A DNA stretch of 64,000 nt from Streptomyces griseoloalbus. Lineage in GTDB: Bacteria > Actinomycetota > Actinomycetes > Streptomycetales > Streptomycetaceae. The notes beneath the pieces were generated by a model. It made no database searches. It saw only the letters and a list, made by a program, of their open reading frames with translations, and was not told where the DNA came from. The stretch spans positions 1 to 64,000 of the forward strand of contig BMUD01000029.1 in assembly GCA_014650015.1 (NCBI GenBank). The letters run 5' to 3'. Positions 1 through 9,055 of the stretch are shown piece after piece (position 1 is the first letter of the stretch; the number at the start of each line of letters is the position of its first letter). A program made the translations under genes and the position numbers.

Positions 1-46
1 TGGTACTGCAGGGGGGACCCTGTGGGAGAGTAGGACGCCGCCGAAC
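1..46 (+). rRNA. 5S ribosomal RNA, 3' end (partial)
   Basis: The first bases match the 3' portion of Streptomyces 5S rRNA as I remember it, including the run TACTGCAGGGGGGACCCTGT and the closing GTAGGACGCCGCCGAAC. The rest of the gene, and presumably the 16S and 23S genes, lie upstream of the window on the same strand. The exact 3' end is uncertain by a few bases. A strong hairpin follows at once, which fits the end of an rRNA operon. Confidence 0.9.
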
Positions 47-57
47 AATTCTTATAG

Positions 58-89
58 AAAGCCCCCGTGCCATTCGGCACGGGGGCTTT
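58..89 (+). terminator. Rho-independent terminator of the rRNA operon
   Basis: An 11-bp perfect stem (GCCCCCGTGCC / GGCACGGGGGC) with a 4-base loop is flanked by AAA and TTT. It lies just after the 5S end and before the convergent response-regulator gene, so it probably stops transcription from both sides. Confidence 0.85.
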
Positions 90-96
90 CTGCGTT

Positions 97-759
97 TCAG
101 GACGGCTCGACGAGTCGTGTGTCGTAGGCCAGGATGACCGCCTGAATGCGATCCCGGGAGCCTGTCTTCGCCAGGATGCGGCCCACATGGGTCTTCACCG
201 TCGATTCCGCGAGATGGAGGCGAGTGGCGATCTCCGTGTTGGTCCAGCCCCTGCCGATGACCGTGAGGATCTCGCGTTCCCGATCCGTCAGGGTGGTCAG
301 GCGCGGGTCCGGGGAGTCGGTGACGGTGGCGGCCGGCAGGTGGTGGGCGTAGGCGTCGAGCAGGCGGCGGGTCAGGCTGGGGGCTACGACCGCGTCCCCG
401 GTGGCCACCGAACGGATGCCGGAGAGGAGTTCCTCCGGCTGGGCGTCCTTGATGAGGAAGCCGGAGGCGCCCGCGCGCAGGCCGGCGTGGGCGTACTCGT
501 CGAGGTCGAAGGTCGTGAGGATGAGGACACGGGTGCGGCCGCCGGTGGCCACGATGCGACGGGTGGCCTCGATGCCGTCCAGACCGGGCATGCGGATGTC
601 CATCAGAACCACGTCGGGATGCTGTTCCGCTGTCATGCGGATCGCTTCGCTGCCGTTCGACGCCTCGCCCAGGACCGTGATGTCGTCCTGGCTCTCCAGG
701 AGCATGCGGAAGCCGAAGCGCTGGAGGGGCTGGTCGTCGGCGATGAGGACGGTGGTCAC
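97..759 (-). CDS. NarL/LuxR-family response regulator
   Basis: This 220-aa protein has a receiver domain (about residues 1-120) and a LuxR-type helix-turn-helix (about 150-210). The acidic pocket is visible as DD at 8-9, the phospho-acceptor is Asp54 in LMDIRMPG, and the conserved Lys is in FLIKD near 104. The output domain begins at LTDREREIL and contains the recognition helix AESTVKTHV. The gene overlaps the upstream sensor kinase by 4 bp (ATGA), so the two are translationally coupled. The ABC exporter encoded just upstream in the same operon is a likely target or sensory partner. The ligand is unknown. Confidence 0.93.
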   Translation of the reverse strand: MTTVLIADDQPLQRFGFRMLLESQDDITVLGEASNGSEAIRMTAEQHPDVVLMDIRMPGLDGIEATRRIVATGGRTRVLILTTFDLDEYAHAGLRAGASGFLIKDAQPEELLSGIRSVATGDAVVAPSLTRRLLDAYAHHLPAATVTDSPDPRLTTLTDREREILTVIGRGWTNTEIATRLHLAESTVKTHVGRILAKTGSRDRIQAVILAYDTRLVEPS

Positions 760-2066
760 TGCGGGGTTTCCTCCGGAAGGTGCAGGTGGACGCGCCAGCC
801 CTGCTCGGGATGGGGGCGTGGGCCGGCCTCGAGTGTGCCCCCGTACAGGGCGGTTCGTTCGCGCATGCCGGGGAGGCCCCGGCCGTCGGACGCCGTGGGG
901 GTCCGGGTGCCGGCGCTGCCCGTGTCGGTGATCGTGACACGGACGGCCCCCCTGTCACCGTAGGAGAGGGCGATCTCGCAGGTGGCGTTCGGGCCGGCGT
1001 GTTTGAGGGTGTTGGTGAGGGCTTCCTGGATGACGCGGTAGACGGTGAGCTGGCGGCCCGGGGGGAGGGTGGCCCGGCCCTCGACGGTGCTGTGGACGGG
1101 CAGACCCGCGGAGCGGACCCCGTTGATGAGCTGGTCCAGGTCGGTCAGGGTGGGCTGGGGGGTTCGCTCGGCGGGGGGCGACGTCTCGTCGTCGCGGAGG
1201 ACGTCCAGGAGGCGGCGCAGTTCGCCGAGGGCCTGGCGGCTGGTGGTGCCGATGGCGTCCAGGGCCTGCGCGGCGCGCTCCGGGGACCTGGCGGCCGCGT
1301 ACCTGCCCCCGTCGGCCAGGCCGGTGATCACGGACAGGTTGTGGCCGATGATGTCGTGCATCTCGCGGGCGATACGGGCGCGCTCGGCGGCGGCGGCGAT
1401 ACGGGCCTGCTGGTCGCGTTCGATCTCCAGACGGCGGGCGCGGTCCTCCAGGGCCTCGGTGTAACCCTGACGGGTGCGGACGGTGATGCCGATGAGGGCC
1501 GCCACGACGACGGACGACAGTTGTCCGCCGATCTGCTGGTTCCAGTCGCCCTCCCCGTAGCGGGCCGTGGAGATCACCACCGGGGTGAGGAACAGGGCCG
1601 TCGCCCACCACAGGTTGCGCAGGGGGAGGCGCAGGGCGATGTAGTAGATGACGACGAGTTGGAGCAGGGCCGCCTGCAACGCGGCGCCGGTCCAGGCGTT
1701 GACCACGGCGAACGAGGCCATGGTGAGCAGGACCGCGGCGGGGTGCGTGCGGCGCCACAGGAGGGGGACGGACAGGCCGAGGCTCAGGGTGAGCAGGAGC
1801 AGGCCGGGCGTGTCGGGGTTGTGCGTGATGGTGCGCCAGCCGCCGCCTGCGTAGTCGATGAGGGCGGCCGTCACCCAGAAACCGGTGAAGTGCGCGTCCC
1901 ACAGCAGCGGGTGGCGCCGGTCGAAGGCGCGCACCCGCTGGTGCACGCGTTGCACGTACCGGGTGAGGGGTTCGGCCGGCCGTTCCCCCGTGGGTGCCGC
2001 CTGGTCGTTCGCCACGAGGTCCATGGTGGTGGGTCCGTCCGCCGGGGGGAACACGGTGGGTGGCAT
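756..2066 (-). CDS. Sensor histidine kinase (HisKA_3 type)
   Basis: The 436-aa membrane sensor kinase is the partner of the downstream NarL-type regulator. Hydrophobic helices fill about residues 60-195. The dimerisation/phospho-acceptor helix follows with His237 in REMHDIIGHNL, and a HATPase_c domain occupies about 325-430 (N box QEALTNTLKHA, G box GRGLPGMRER). The kinase ATG lies 4 bp after the permease stop codon, suggesting coupling. An in-frame ATG at 2024 (MDLVAND) is an alternative start. The extracytoplasmic loops are short, as in intramembrane-sensing kinases that respond to cell-envelope stress, often through an adjacent ABC exporter. That role is inference. Confidence 0.92.
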   Translation of the reverse strand: MPPTVFPPADGPTTMDLVANDQAAPTGERPAEPLTRYVQRVHQRVRAFDRRHPLLWDAHFTGFWVTAALIDYAGGGWRTITHNPDTPGLLLLTLSLGLSVPLLWRRTHPAAVLLTMASFAVVNAWTGAALQAALLQLVVIYYIALRLPLRNLWWATALFLTPVVISTARYGEGDWNQQIGGQLSSVVVAALIGITVRTRQGYTEALEDRARRLEIERDQQARIAAAAERARIAREMHDIIGHNLSVITGLADGGRYAAARSPERAAQALDAIGTTSRQALGELRRLLDVLRDDETSPPAERTPQPTLTDLDQLINGVRSAGLPVHSTVEGRATLPPGRQLTVYRVIQEALTNTLKHAGPNATCEIALSYGDRGAVRVTITDTGSAGTRTPTASDGRGLPGMRERTALYGGTLEAGPRPHPEQGWRVHLHLPEETPQ

Positions 2067-2070
2067 CGGG

Positions 2071-2850
2071 TCAGACGTCCCGGTGGCGCAGGGTCGCGGC
2101 AGCCGCGGTGAGGGAGGCCGTCGCCCACAGGGCGAGGGCGAGCAGGGCCGCGGCCGGTGAGGCGGCGCCGGAGTCGGACTGGGCGGCGGTGGCGGACTGC
2201 AGGGCCTGGGCGGGGAAGTACTGGATGGCGTCGTCGACGACGGCGTACGGGAGCATGCGCAGCACCTCCGGCAGGATCATCACGAGGCCGATGTAGACGC
2301 CCGTGGCGATGGGGACGGAGCGGGCGACGGCGCCGAGGCCGAGGGCCATGACGGCGAGGAGGGTGAGGGCCGCCGCGTTGCCGGCCAGGCCGCGCAGGAC
2401 TCCCGGGTCGCCGAGGGCGGCCGACTGGTCGGTGTCGGACAGGAAGGCCTGGGCCAGGGGGAAGGTGAGCAGGTTGGTGCACAGGCACAGGGCGAAGGCG
2501 ACGGCGGTCAGGACGGCGGCCTTGGACCACAGGACGGGCAGGCGGCGCGGGACGGCGGTCATGGTGGCGCGGATCTGGCCCGTGGAGTACTCGCCGGCGG
2601 TGGCGAGGATGCCCAGGACGGCCAGGTTGATCGTGGCGAACTGGGTGCCCAGGAGGACGAAGACGACCGTGTCGAGGCCGCCCTCGCCGGTGCCGTCGTA
2701 AGCCGCGCTGATGCCGACGCCCATGCCGAGGGTGAGGAGGCCGGTGGCGATGAGGTTGATCCAGGTGGAGCGGAGCGTCCACAGCTTGTGCCATTCGGAG
2801 CGCAGGACGCGGGCCGGGGTCACCCGGTACGGCTGGACGGCGGTGGTCAT
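2071..2850 (-). CDS. ABC transporter permease (ABC-2 type)
   Basis: This 259-aa integral membrane protein has about six hydrophobic segments and the N-terminal SEWHKLWTLRSTW signature common in actinobacterial ABC-2 permeases. The ATG at 2850 overlaps the stop of the ATPase gene by 4 bp, so the two are translationally coupled. With the ATPase it probably forms a homodimeric exporter for a drug, peptide or lipid. The substrate cannot be read from sequence. The operon order (ATPase, permease, kinase, regulator) resembles bacitracin- or antibiotic-sensing modules of Gram-positive bacteria. Confidence 0.9.
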   Translation of the reverse strand: MTTAVQPYRVTPARVLRSEWHKLWTLRSTWINLIATGLLTLGMGVGISAAYDGTGEGGLDTVVFVLLGTQFATINLAVLGILATAGEYSTGQIRATMTAVPRRLPVLWSKAAVLTAVAFALCLCTNLLTFPLAQAFLSDTDQSAALGDPGVLRGLAGNAAALTLLAVMALGLGAVARSVPIATGVYIGLVMILPEVLRMLPYAVVDDAIQYFPAQALQSATAAQSDSGAASPAAALLALALWATASLTAAAATLRHRDV

Positions 2851-3767
2851 GCGGCTGCTCCTTCCAGGGTGGCGGTGTACTCGACCGCGTCGTGGGTGAG
2901 GTCCATGAAGGCCTCCTCCAAGGAGGCCGTGTTGGGGGTGAGTTCGAAGAGGGGGATGCCGTGGGCGGCGGCCGTGCGGCCGATGTGCTCGGCGTCGGTG
3001 CCGCGCACGGTGAGGCTGCCGGGGGCGTCGGTGGTGACCGTGACACCGGGGGCGGAGAGGTGGCGTACGAGGTCGGCGGCGTCCGGGGTGACGACCTTGA
3101 CGGTGCCGGCGCCGCAGTGGCGTACGAAGTCGGTGACCGTGGTGTCGGCGAGGAGCCGGCCGCGGCCGATGATGACCAGGTGGTCGGCGGTGAGGGCCAT
3201 CTCGCTCATCAGGTGGGAGGAGACCAGGACGGTACGGCCCTCGGCGGCCAGGGACTTGAGGAGGGTGCGGATCCACAGGACGCCCTCGGGGTCCAGGCCG
3301 TTGACCGGCTCGTCGAGGATGACGGTGGCGGGGTCGCCGAGCAGGGCGGCGGCGATGCCGAGCCGTTGGCCCATGCCGAGGGAGAAGCCCTTGACCCGGC
3401 GGTGGGCCACCTCGGTCAGCCCGGTGACGCCCAGGACGTGGTCGACGCGGGTGCGCGGGATGCCGTGGGTGTGGGCGAGGGCGCGCAGGTGGTGGTAGGC
3501 GGTGCGGCCGGGGTGGACCGAGCGGGCCTCCAGCAGGGCGCCGACCTCCGTGAGGGGCGCGGGGTGAGCGGCGTAGGAGCGGCCGCCGACGGTGGCGTGG
3601 CCGCGGGTGGGGGCGTCCAGGCCGAGGATCATCCGCATGGTGGTGGACTTGCCGGCGCCGTTCGGGCCGAGGAAGCCGGTGACGGTGCCGGGGCGGACGG
3701 TGAAGGACAGGTCGGTGACGACGGTCCGGTCGCCGTAGCGTTTGGTGAGTTCCTGTGCCGTAATCAT
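2847..3767 (-). CDS. ABC transporter ATP-binding protein
   Basis: The 306-aa ATPase has a Walker A GPNGAGKS at residues 34-41, a signature-like FSLGMGQRL, a Walker B VILDEP and a switch His in VSSHL. A C-terminal extension of about 90 residues is typical of DrrA/CcmA-like exporters. The start was set at the ATG at 3767 (MITAQELTKRYG), because upstream in-frame codons give an unconserved tail. The gene is first in the four-gene operon running down to position 97. It is probably an exporter subunit working with the permease at 2071-2850. Confidence 0.93.
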   Translation of the reverse strand: MITAQELTKRYGDRTVVTDLSFTVRPGTVTGFLGPNGAGKSTTMRMILGLDAPTRGHATVGGRSYAAHPAPLTEVGALLEARSVHPGRTAYHHLRALAHTHGIPRTRVDHVLGVTGLTEVAHRRVKGFSLGMGQRLGIAAALLGDPATVILDEPVNGLDPEGVLWIRTLLKSLAAEGRTVLVSSHLMSEMALTADHLVIIGRGRLLADTTVTDFVRHCGAGTVKVVTPDAADLVRHLSAPGVTVTTDAPGSLTVRGTDAEHIGRTAAAHGIPLFELTPNTASLEEAFMDLTHDAVEYTATLEGAAA

Positions 3768-3861
3768 GCTTCGATGCTCGTCCGCGCGGGGGCGGTGGGC
3801 GTCGGACCGTCGGCCGTATTGAGGGTGAGGGGTGTGGTACCCCGGTACTACGGTGGCGGCC

Positions 3862-4461
3862 ATGAGTGCCATGCCCTTCGAGGACTGTGTGATCCGGCCG
3901 GTACGCGCGCGGGAGTGGAGCGCGGTGAAGGAGCTGCGGCTTGCGGCGTTGCGGGATCCGGTCGCCCATCTCGCCTTTCTGGACTCCTACGAGGAGGCCG
4001 TGGCCCGGTCGGACGCCTACTGGCGGGAGCGGACGGCGAACGGCGCGGAGGGTGCGAGCGGGGCGCAGCAGTTCGTCGCCGAGGCCGGGGACGGGAGCTG
4101 GGTGGGCACGGTCGCCGTGCTGATCGAGGAGGCCGGTACGACGGACTGGGCCGGGTTTCGCGTGGAGCGGCGGCAGGGGCATCTCGTCGGGGTGTACGTG
4201 GCTCCGGGGCATCGGGGGAGCGGGCTGACCAAGGCGCTGTTCGATGCCGCGCTGGAGTGGGCGTGGGGGCGCGGAGCGGAGCGCGTGCGGCTCATCGTGC
4301 ACCCGGAGAACGCGCGGGCGTTGGGCTTCTATCGCAAGGCGGGGTTCGTGGAGAGCGGGGTGACCGTGCCGTTGGCGGGCAGGCCGGACGAGCGGGAGCT
4401 GGAGATGGTGGTCGAGCGTCCGCGGGCGGGCGGTTCAGGTGGCCCAGGCGGGCAGGGGTAG
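3862..4461 (+). CDS. GNAT-family N-acetyltransferase
   Basis: The protein is about 199 aa with one GNAT fold. The acetyl-CoA binding strand-loop is seen in VGVYVAPGHRGSGL, where RGSG is the pyrophosphate-binding motif. The C-terminal part ENARALGFYRKAGF is the usual GNAT end motif. Start at 3862 (MSAMPFED); ATG 3871 is also possible. The gene is divergent from the ABC operon and its acceptor substrate is unknown. Confidence 0.88.
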   Translation: MSAMPFEDCVIRPVRAREWSAVKELRLAALRDPVAHLAFLDSYEEAVARSDAYWRERTANGAEGASGAQQFVAEAGDGSWVGTVAVLIEEAGTTDWAGFRVERRQGHLVGVYVAPGHRGSGLTKALFDAALEWAWGRGAERVRLIVHPENARALGFYRKAGFVESGVTVPLAGRPDERELEMVVERPRAGGSGGPGGQG

Positions 4462-4549
4462 GCGGGGCCGGGCCGGGGGCAAAGGGCGGCAGGGGTCGGC
4501 AGCGCTGGGCGGGGTGGGCAGAGGGCGGCCCGGGTGGGCGGGCTGAGGG

Positions 4550-6061
4550 TCAGACCGGTAGTTCGTCGTGCGGCCAGCGGGCCCGGCCCTGTTCGCGGGA
4601 CCGGAGGAGGGCCAGCGTGGGCATGCCCCGGTCGGCGCCGGTGGCGAGGAGCTCCGGGAGCTGGGGGAGCGGGGCCACGGCGGCCACGTCGTCCAGGACG
4701 AGCGTGAGTGGTGGGTCGAGCCGACCGGAGGATGACCGTTCGGCCATGCGCCGGCCGTGCTCGACCACGTGTGCGGCGAGGGCCGTCAGCAGGGGCATCG
4801 CGCCCGGGCTGGTGCGGGGGTCCTCGATGGATTCACCCACGACATAAAGCGTGCCCCCTTCGTGGATGAAGGAATCCAAGGCGAGGGCATCAGTTCGGTT
4901 GGGAGTGCAGGCTTCGCGCACATTGACCGTGGAGAGGGCGGACAGGGCGCGGGTGGTGAGCTGCTGGGCCATGTCCCGGCGTTCGGGATGCGCCGTGAGG
5001 GCCGCTTCGAGTTCGCCGGCGGCGCCGGGGGCGGCCTTGGGGTTGGTGCGGAGGATGCGGACGGCGTCGTGGACCTGGATGCCCTGGGCCCAGCGGTGGA
5101 CGTGGCGGACGGTACGGCCGTCGATGGCGGCGGCGTGCACGTAGCTGCGGAGCAGCGTCTCGGCGGTGTCGCCGACCGCCTGGTCGAGGCGGGAGGTCGG
5201 GCGGACGGGGGCGAGCAGCGCTGCCGCGCGCGAGACGGCCGTGTCCTTGTCCTCGCAGCCGCTGGTGGGGGACCAGTGGAGGCGGGCGGGGGTGTCGCAG
5301 CGGTGGGTGGGGTCGTAGAGGTGGGTGGGGCCGAGTTTGGCGCGGGCGTCCTTGGTGTCGTGCCAGAGGGTGGGGTTGGAGGTGAGGACGAGGGTGGGGC
5401 CCTCCGCATCCCGCACGGCCTGGGCGGCGGTGGGGTGGCGGGTGTCCGGGGGGCCGTAGTGCACCACCGCGCCTTCGGCGCGGGGTGTTTCCCACCCGCC
5501 CGCGCGTTCGCCCTGGGGCGGGGAAGTGGTCGCCGCTTCGTGCGGTGCCGTCGCCTGCCGGTGCCCGGTCTCCTGTACCGGCTCCGGTGCCGTCCTCGGC
5601 ATGGGCACCTCGCGCTGCACCGGTGCCGGGTCCGGCGTCGCAGCCGCCGTCGCCGCCCGCTCCAGGGCCGCTGCCCGCTCCGCGCGGCGCCGTGCTCGCC
5701 CCGCTCTCCAGCGGGCCACCGTGCCCATGACGAACACGGTCAGGACGACCAGGATCATCAGCTGGCCGATGAACAGGCCCCAGAAGAGGCCGTAGCCGGA
5801 GAGGCCGGACGCCGGTGTGTCCGGCCAGGCGGCGGGGATGTCGTGCGGCTGGGCGACGAGGTGGCGCATGGCCAGGGGGGTGCGGGCGAAGGTCACGCCG
5901 GACGGCCAGTGGCCGTGGGCGAAGACGCCCGCGAGGCCCGTGGCCGTCCACACCATCGTGGTCATGCCGAGGAGGAACGCGAGGATGCCGATCAGCAGTC
6001 CGTCGGGGATGCCGCCGCTCTGGCCGGCCCTGCCGTGCTCACGGGGATCGTCCGGTCTCAC
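4550..6061 (-). CDS. VirD4/TraG-like conjugative coupling protein homologue without a visible P-loop
   Basis: The 503-aa protein has two N-terminal transmembrane helices (about 20-45 and 90-115), a long Ala/Pro/Arg-rich linker, then a TraG/VirD4-like C-terminal half. The segments VLTSNPTLWHDT, LYDPTHRCDTPARLHWSP and LVLDDVAAVAPLPQLPELL match family positions for the strand after the P-loop, the DP turn and Walker B. No GxGKT/S Walker A can be found, unlike canonical coupling ATPases. The start is GTG at 6061 with GGGGAG in front. It follows the VirB4-like gene closely (12 bp), so the two are probably co-transcribed. It may dock substrates or act as a structural subunit rather than hydrolyse ATP; that is inference. 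Confidence 0.8.
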   Translation of the reverse strand: MRPDDPREHGRAGQSGGIPDGLLIGILAFLLGMTTMVWTATGLAGVFAHGHWPSGVTFARTPLAMRHLVAQPHDIPAAWPDTPASGLSGYGLFWGLFIGQLMILVVLTVFVMGTVARWRAGRARRRAERAAALERAATAAATPDPAPVQREVPMPRTAPEPVQETGHRQATAPHEAATTSPPQGERAGGWETPRAEGAVVHYGPPDTRHPTAAQAVRDAEGPTLVLTSNPTLWHDTKDARAKLGPTHLYDPTHRCDTPARLHWSPTSGCEDKDTAVSRAAALLAPVRPTSRLDQAVGDTAETLLRSYVHAAAIDGRTVRHVHRWAQGIQVHDAVRILRTNPKAAPGAAGELEAALTAHPERRDMAQQLTTRALSALSTVNVREACTPNRTDALALDSFIHEGGTLYVVGESIEDPRTSPGAMPLLTALAAHVVEHGRRMAERSSSGRLDPPLTLVLDDVAAVAPLPQLPELLATGADRGMPTLALLRSREQGRARWPHDELPV

Positions 6062-6072
6062 GTGTGCTCCCC

Positions 6073-7482
6073 TTACGCCACCGTCGATTCGGAGTCGCCG
6101 ACGTGCTGCTCCACGAAGGCCGCCGCGCGTTCCTCCGCCTCCCGTTCGGCGGCGCGCAGGGCGTCGTCGTTCAGGTCGGCGGAGGACTCGGTCATCGCGC
6201 GGTCGGTGAAGACCAGCGGGCGTTCGGTCTCGGTCACCAGGTGTTTGACCACCTGGACGTTGCCGTTGACGTCCCAGACGGCGATGCCGGGTGTGAGGGT
6301 CGGGATGATCTCCACGGCCCAGCGGGGCAGGCCCAGGACCCGCCCGGTCGCCCTCGCCTCGTCCGCCTTCTGGGCGTAGATGGTCCGGGTCGACGCCATC
6401 TTCAGGATGGCCGCGGCCTCCTTCGCAGCCGCCCCGTCCACCACGTCGGACAGATGGTGGACGACCGCGACGAACGACAGGCCGAGCCGCCGGCCGAACT
6501 TCAGCAGGCGCTGGAACAGCTGGGCGACGAACGGGCTGTTGATGATGTGCCAGGCCTCCTCGACCAGGAAGATGCGCTTCTTCCGGTCGGGGCGGATCCA
6601 GGTGTGTTCCAGCCACACGCCGACGATCGCCATGAGGATCGGCATGGCGATGGAGTTGCGGTCGATGTGGGACAGGTCGAAGACGATGAGCGGCGCGTCG
6701 AGGTCGATGCCGACGGTCGTCGGCCCGTCGAACATGCCGCGCAGGTCACCGTCGACCAGACGGTCCAGCACGAGGGCGACGTCCAGGCCCCAGGCCCGTA
6801 CGTCGTCTATGGCGACGTTCATCGCCTCCGCCGACTCCGGTTCGGGGTGGCGCAGTTGGTCGACGATGTCGGAGAGGACCGGCTGGCGTTCGACGATCGT
6901 CTCGTTGACGTAGGCGTGCGCGACCTTGAGGGCGAAGCCGGAGCGCTCGTCCAGGCCGTGCCCCAGCGCCACCTCGATGATGGTCCGCAGGAGCGCGAGC
7001 TGGCCCGTGGTGGTGATCGAGGGGTCGAGGGGGTTGAGGCGGATGCCGTGGTCCAGGGCGGCCATCGGGTCCAGCCGGATGGGAGTGATCCCCAGTTCCT
7101 GCGCGATGAGGTTCCACTCGCCGACCCCGTCCTCGCCCTGTGCGTCCAGGACGACGACCTGGCGGTCACGGAAGCGCAGCTGGCGCAGCACGTAGGTCTT
7201 CTCCAGCGCCGACTTGCCGTTGCCGGACTCCCCGAGGACCAGCCAGTGCGGGGCCGGGAGCTGCTGGCCGTAGAGCTGGAAGGGGTCGTAGATGTAGCCC
7301 TTCCCGGAGTACACCTCGCGGCCGATGATGACGCCGGAGTCGCCGAGGCCGGGCGCGGCGGTCGGCAGATAGACCGCCTGGGCCTGGCCGGTGGACGTGC
7401 GCACCGGCAGCCGGGTCGTCTCGACCTTCCCGAACAGGAAGGACGTGAAGGCGTCGGTGACGACGGACAGCGGATCCCGCAT
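6073..7482 (-). CDS. VirB4/TraC-like secretion ATPase, C-terminal motor half
   Basis: This 469-aa protein has the VirB4 pattern. A GxxxGR turn (GVIIGREV) comes first, then the Walker A GESGNGKS at residues 84-91 and the Walker B IFLVEE at 304-309. The post-Walker-B helix region includes WHIINSPFVAQLFQRLLKF. The usual N-terminal half of VirB4 is absent, and a match to it lies at the end of the upstream protein encoded at 7496-9055. The two genes are separated by 13 bp. It is the only member of the cluster with a clear P-loop and so is the probable energy source of the assembly. Confidence 0.85.
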   Translation of the reverse strand: MRDPLSVVTDAFTSFLFGKVETTRLPVRTSTGQAQAVYLPTAAPGLGDSGVIIGREVYSGKGYIYDPFQLYGQQLPAPHWLVLGESGNGKSALEKTYVLRQLRFRDRQVVVLDAQGEDGVGEWNLIAQELGITPIRLDPMAALDHGIRLNPLDPSITTTGQLALLRTIIEVALGHGLDERSGFALKVAHAYVNETIVERQPVLSDIVDQLRHPEPESAEAMNVAIDDVRAWGLDVALVLDRLVDGDLRGMFDGPTTVGIDLDAPLIVFDLSHIDRNSIAMPILMAIVGVWLEHTWIRPDRKKRIFLVEEAWHIINSPFVAQLFQRLLKFGRRLGLSFVAVVHHLSDVVDGAAAKEAAAILKMASTRTIYAQKADEARATGRVLGLPRWAVEIIPTLTPGIAVWDVNGNVQVVKHLVTETERPLVFTDRAMTESSADLNDDALRAAEREAEERAAAFVEQHVGDSESTVA

Positions 7483-7495
7483 CAGAACTCAGCCC

Positions 7496-9055
7496 CTACC
7501 TTCGAATGCCGGTGGCGAACGGGAGTGTGTTCACGAAGGCGCGGTGGTGCTCGCGGTCGCACCACTCCAGCTTCAGGTACGACTTTCCGGCCGACGCCCG
7601 TATGGTCCGCTTGTCGCGGGCCAGGGCCTCGGGGGTGCGGGAGGAGACGGTGATGTAGCCGACGAGGTTGACGCCCGCCGCGCCGCTGGCGAGGTCCTCG
7701 CCGCGCTGGTCGAGGCGGCTGTGGGCGGCGAGGTCGCGCGGGTCGACGGTCCGGTTCATCTTGGCGGCGCGGGACGCCTCCGCCTCGTCGTTGGTCTTCT
7801 CGGTCAGCATGCGCTCGATGGCGACCTCGGTGGGTTCGAGGTCCATGGTGACGGCGACCGTGCGGATCACGTCCGGGGTGTGGACGAGCAGCGGCGCCAG
7901 GAAGTTGACGCCGACCGGGGTCATCGGCCATTCCTTCACCCAGGCCGTGGCGTGGCACCAGGGGGCGCGGGTGGCGGACTCGCGGGTCTTGGCCTGGAGG
8001 TAGGTGGGCTCCATGGCGTCCAGCTCGGCCGGCCAGGCGTTGCGCCGCGTCATCGCCTGGATGTGGTCGATCGGGTGGTCCGGGTCGTACATGGAGTGGA
8101 CCAGCGAGGACAGTCTGCTCTGGCCGAGCGGCTGCCGTACGCGGATGTCGGCCTCCTGGAGCCGGGAGCAGATGTCGGTCAGCTCACGGGCCATGACGAC
8201 GGCGAGCCCGGCGTCGCGGTCCACCTTGCCGCCGCCCTGGCTGCGCATCGCCCGGGCCATGGTGTTGGCCTCGGCGGCCAGCTCGCGCGTGTAGTGCATG
8301 CAGGCGACGAGATAGGCGCGGTGCTGCTCGCTGCTGGTCGACACCATGGACTGCAGTTGGTCGTACGACTGCTGGAGCCACGGCGGTGACTTCTCGTCCC
8401 CGCGGACGGTGACGTCCTTGGCGTGGGCGTCGGGGTCGGCGGGGAGGGTGCGGGCCAGCATCTGGATGCGGGTCACGAAGCCGTCGCCGTTGGCGACGTG
8501 CTTGAGGAGCGTGCCGAAGCGGTCGACGAGGGCTTCCTGGTCCTCGGAGTCGCGCAGGCCGACACCCGGGCCCTCGATCTCGATGGCGGCGGTGACGGTC
8601 TTGCGGTCCGCGTGCAGGAGTACGGCGATCTCGTCCGGCCCGAAGGGCGCGGCCAGCCAGGTGATCCGCCCGATTCCCGGCGGCGGGCCGATCTCCACCT
8701 CACGCCCGTCCAGCCGGGTGCCGGCCTCGACGACGCCGGAGCGGTAGGTGGCGCCCCTGCGCAGGGTGCGCTTGTAGCTGCGGTTGATCTCGAACCACTT
8801 GTAGAACGTGCGGTGCTTGTACGGCACGTACACCGCGGCCAGCGCCAGCATCGGCAGGCCCACCAGCAGCACGATCCGCACGGACAGGACGGGGACGAGG
8901 AGTCCGGCCATCATGCCGAGGAACGCGCCCACGACGATCAGCGCGATCTCACCGGTCTCGCGATTGCGGCCGACGATCGCGTTCGGCCGGGCGCGGCCGA
9001 TCAGATACGTACGGCGGGGCGTGACCGGATGGGACACGTGGGACTCGGTCGTCAA
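7496..9055 (-). CDS. SCO6880-family membrane protein (VirB3/PrgI plus VirB4 N-terminal-like)
   Basis: The 519-aa protein has two hydrophobic helices at about residues 35-75, followed by a long soluble part. The name SCO6880 family is recalled for this protein type in Streptomyces. The C-terminal segment (REHHRAFVNTLPF) resembles the region just before the ATPase domain of VirB4/TraC proteins. The two N-terminal helices recall the PrgI/VirB3 membrane subunits often fused to VirB4. It overlaps the gene encoding the polytopic protein upstream by 4 bp. I infer it supplies the membrane and N-terminal part of a split VirB4. Confidence 0.75.
   Translation of the reverse strand: MTTESHVSHPVTPRRTYLIGRARPNAIVGRNRETGEIALIVVGAFLGMMAGLLVPVLSVRIVLLVGLPMLALAAVYVPYKHRTFYKWFEINRSYKRTLRRGATYRSGVVEAGTRLDGREVEIGPPPGIGRITWLAAPFGPDEIAVLLHADRKTVTAAIEIEGPGVGLRDSEDQEALVDRFGTLLKHVANGDGFVTRIQMLARTLPADPDAHAKDVTVRGDEKSPPWLQQSYDQLQSMVSTSSEQHRAYLVACMHYTRELAAEANTMARAMRSQGGGKVDRDAGLAVVMARELTDICSRLQEADIRVRQPLGQSRLSSLVHSMYDPDHPIDHIQAMTRRNAWPAELDAMEPTYLQAKTRESATRAPWCHATAWVKEWPMTPVGVNFLAPLLVHTPDVIRTVAVTMDLEPTEVAIERMLTEKTNDEAEASRAAKMNRTVDPRDLAAHSRLDQRGEDLASGAAGVNLVGYITVSSRTPEALARDKRTIRASAGKSYLKLEWCDREHHRAFVNTLPFATGIRR

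Noticed and set aside
1-96. A tRNA gene or attachment site next to the rRNA end
   Set aside because: No cloverleaf could be drawn. The only structure is the terminator hairpin.
2071-4302. A 743-codon frame that begins far upstream of the ABC permease
   Set aside because: Only its last 259 codons encode a protein-like sequence. The rest is the ABC ATPase gene read in another frame.
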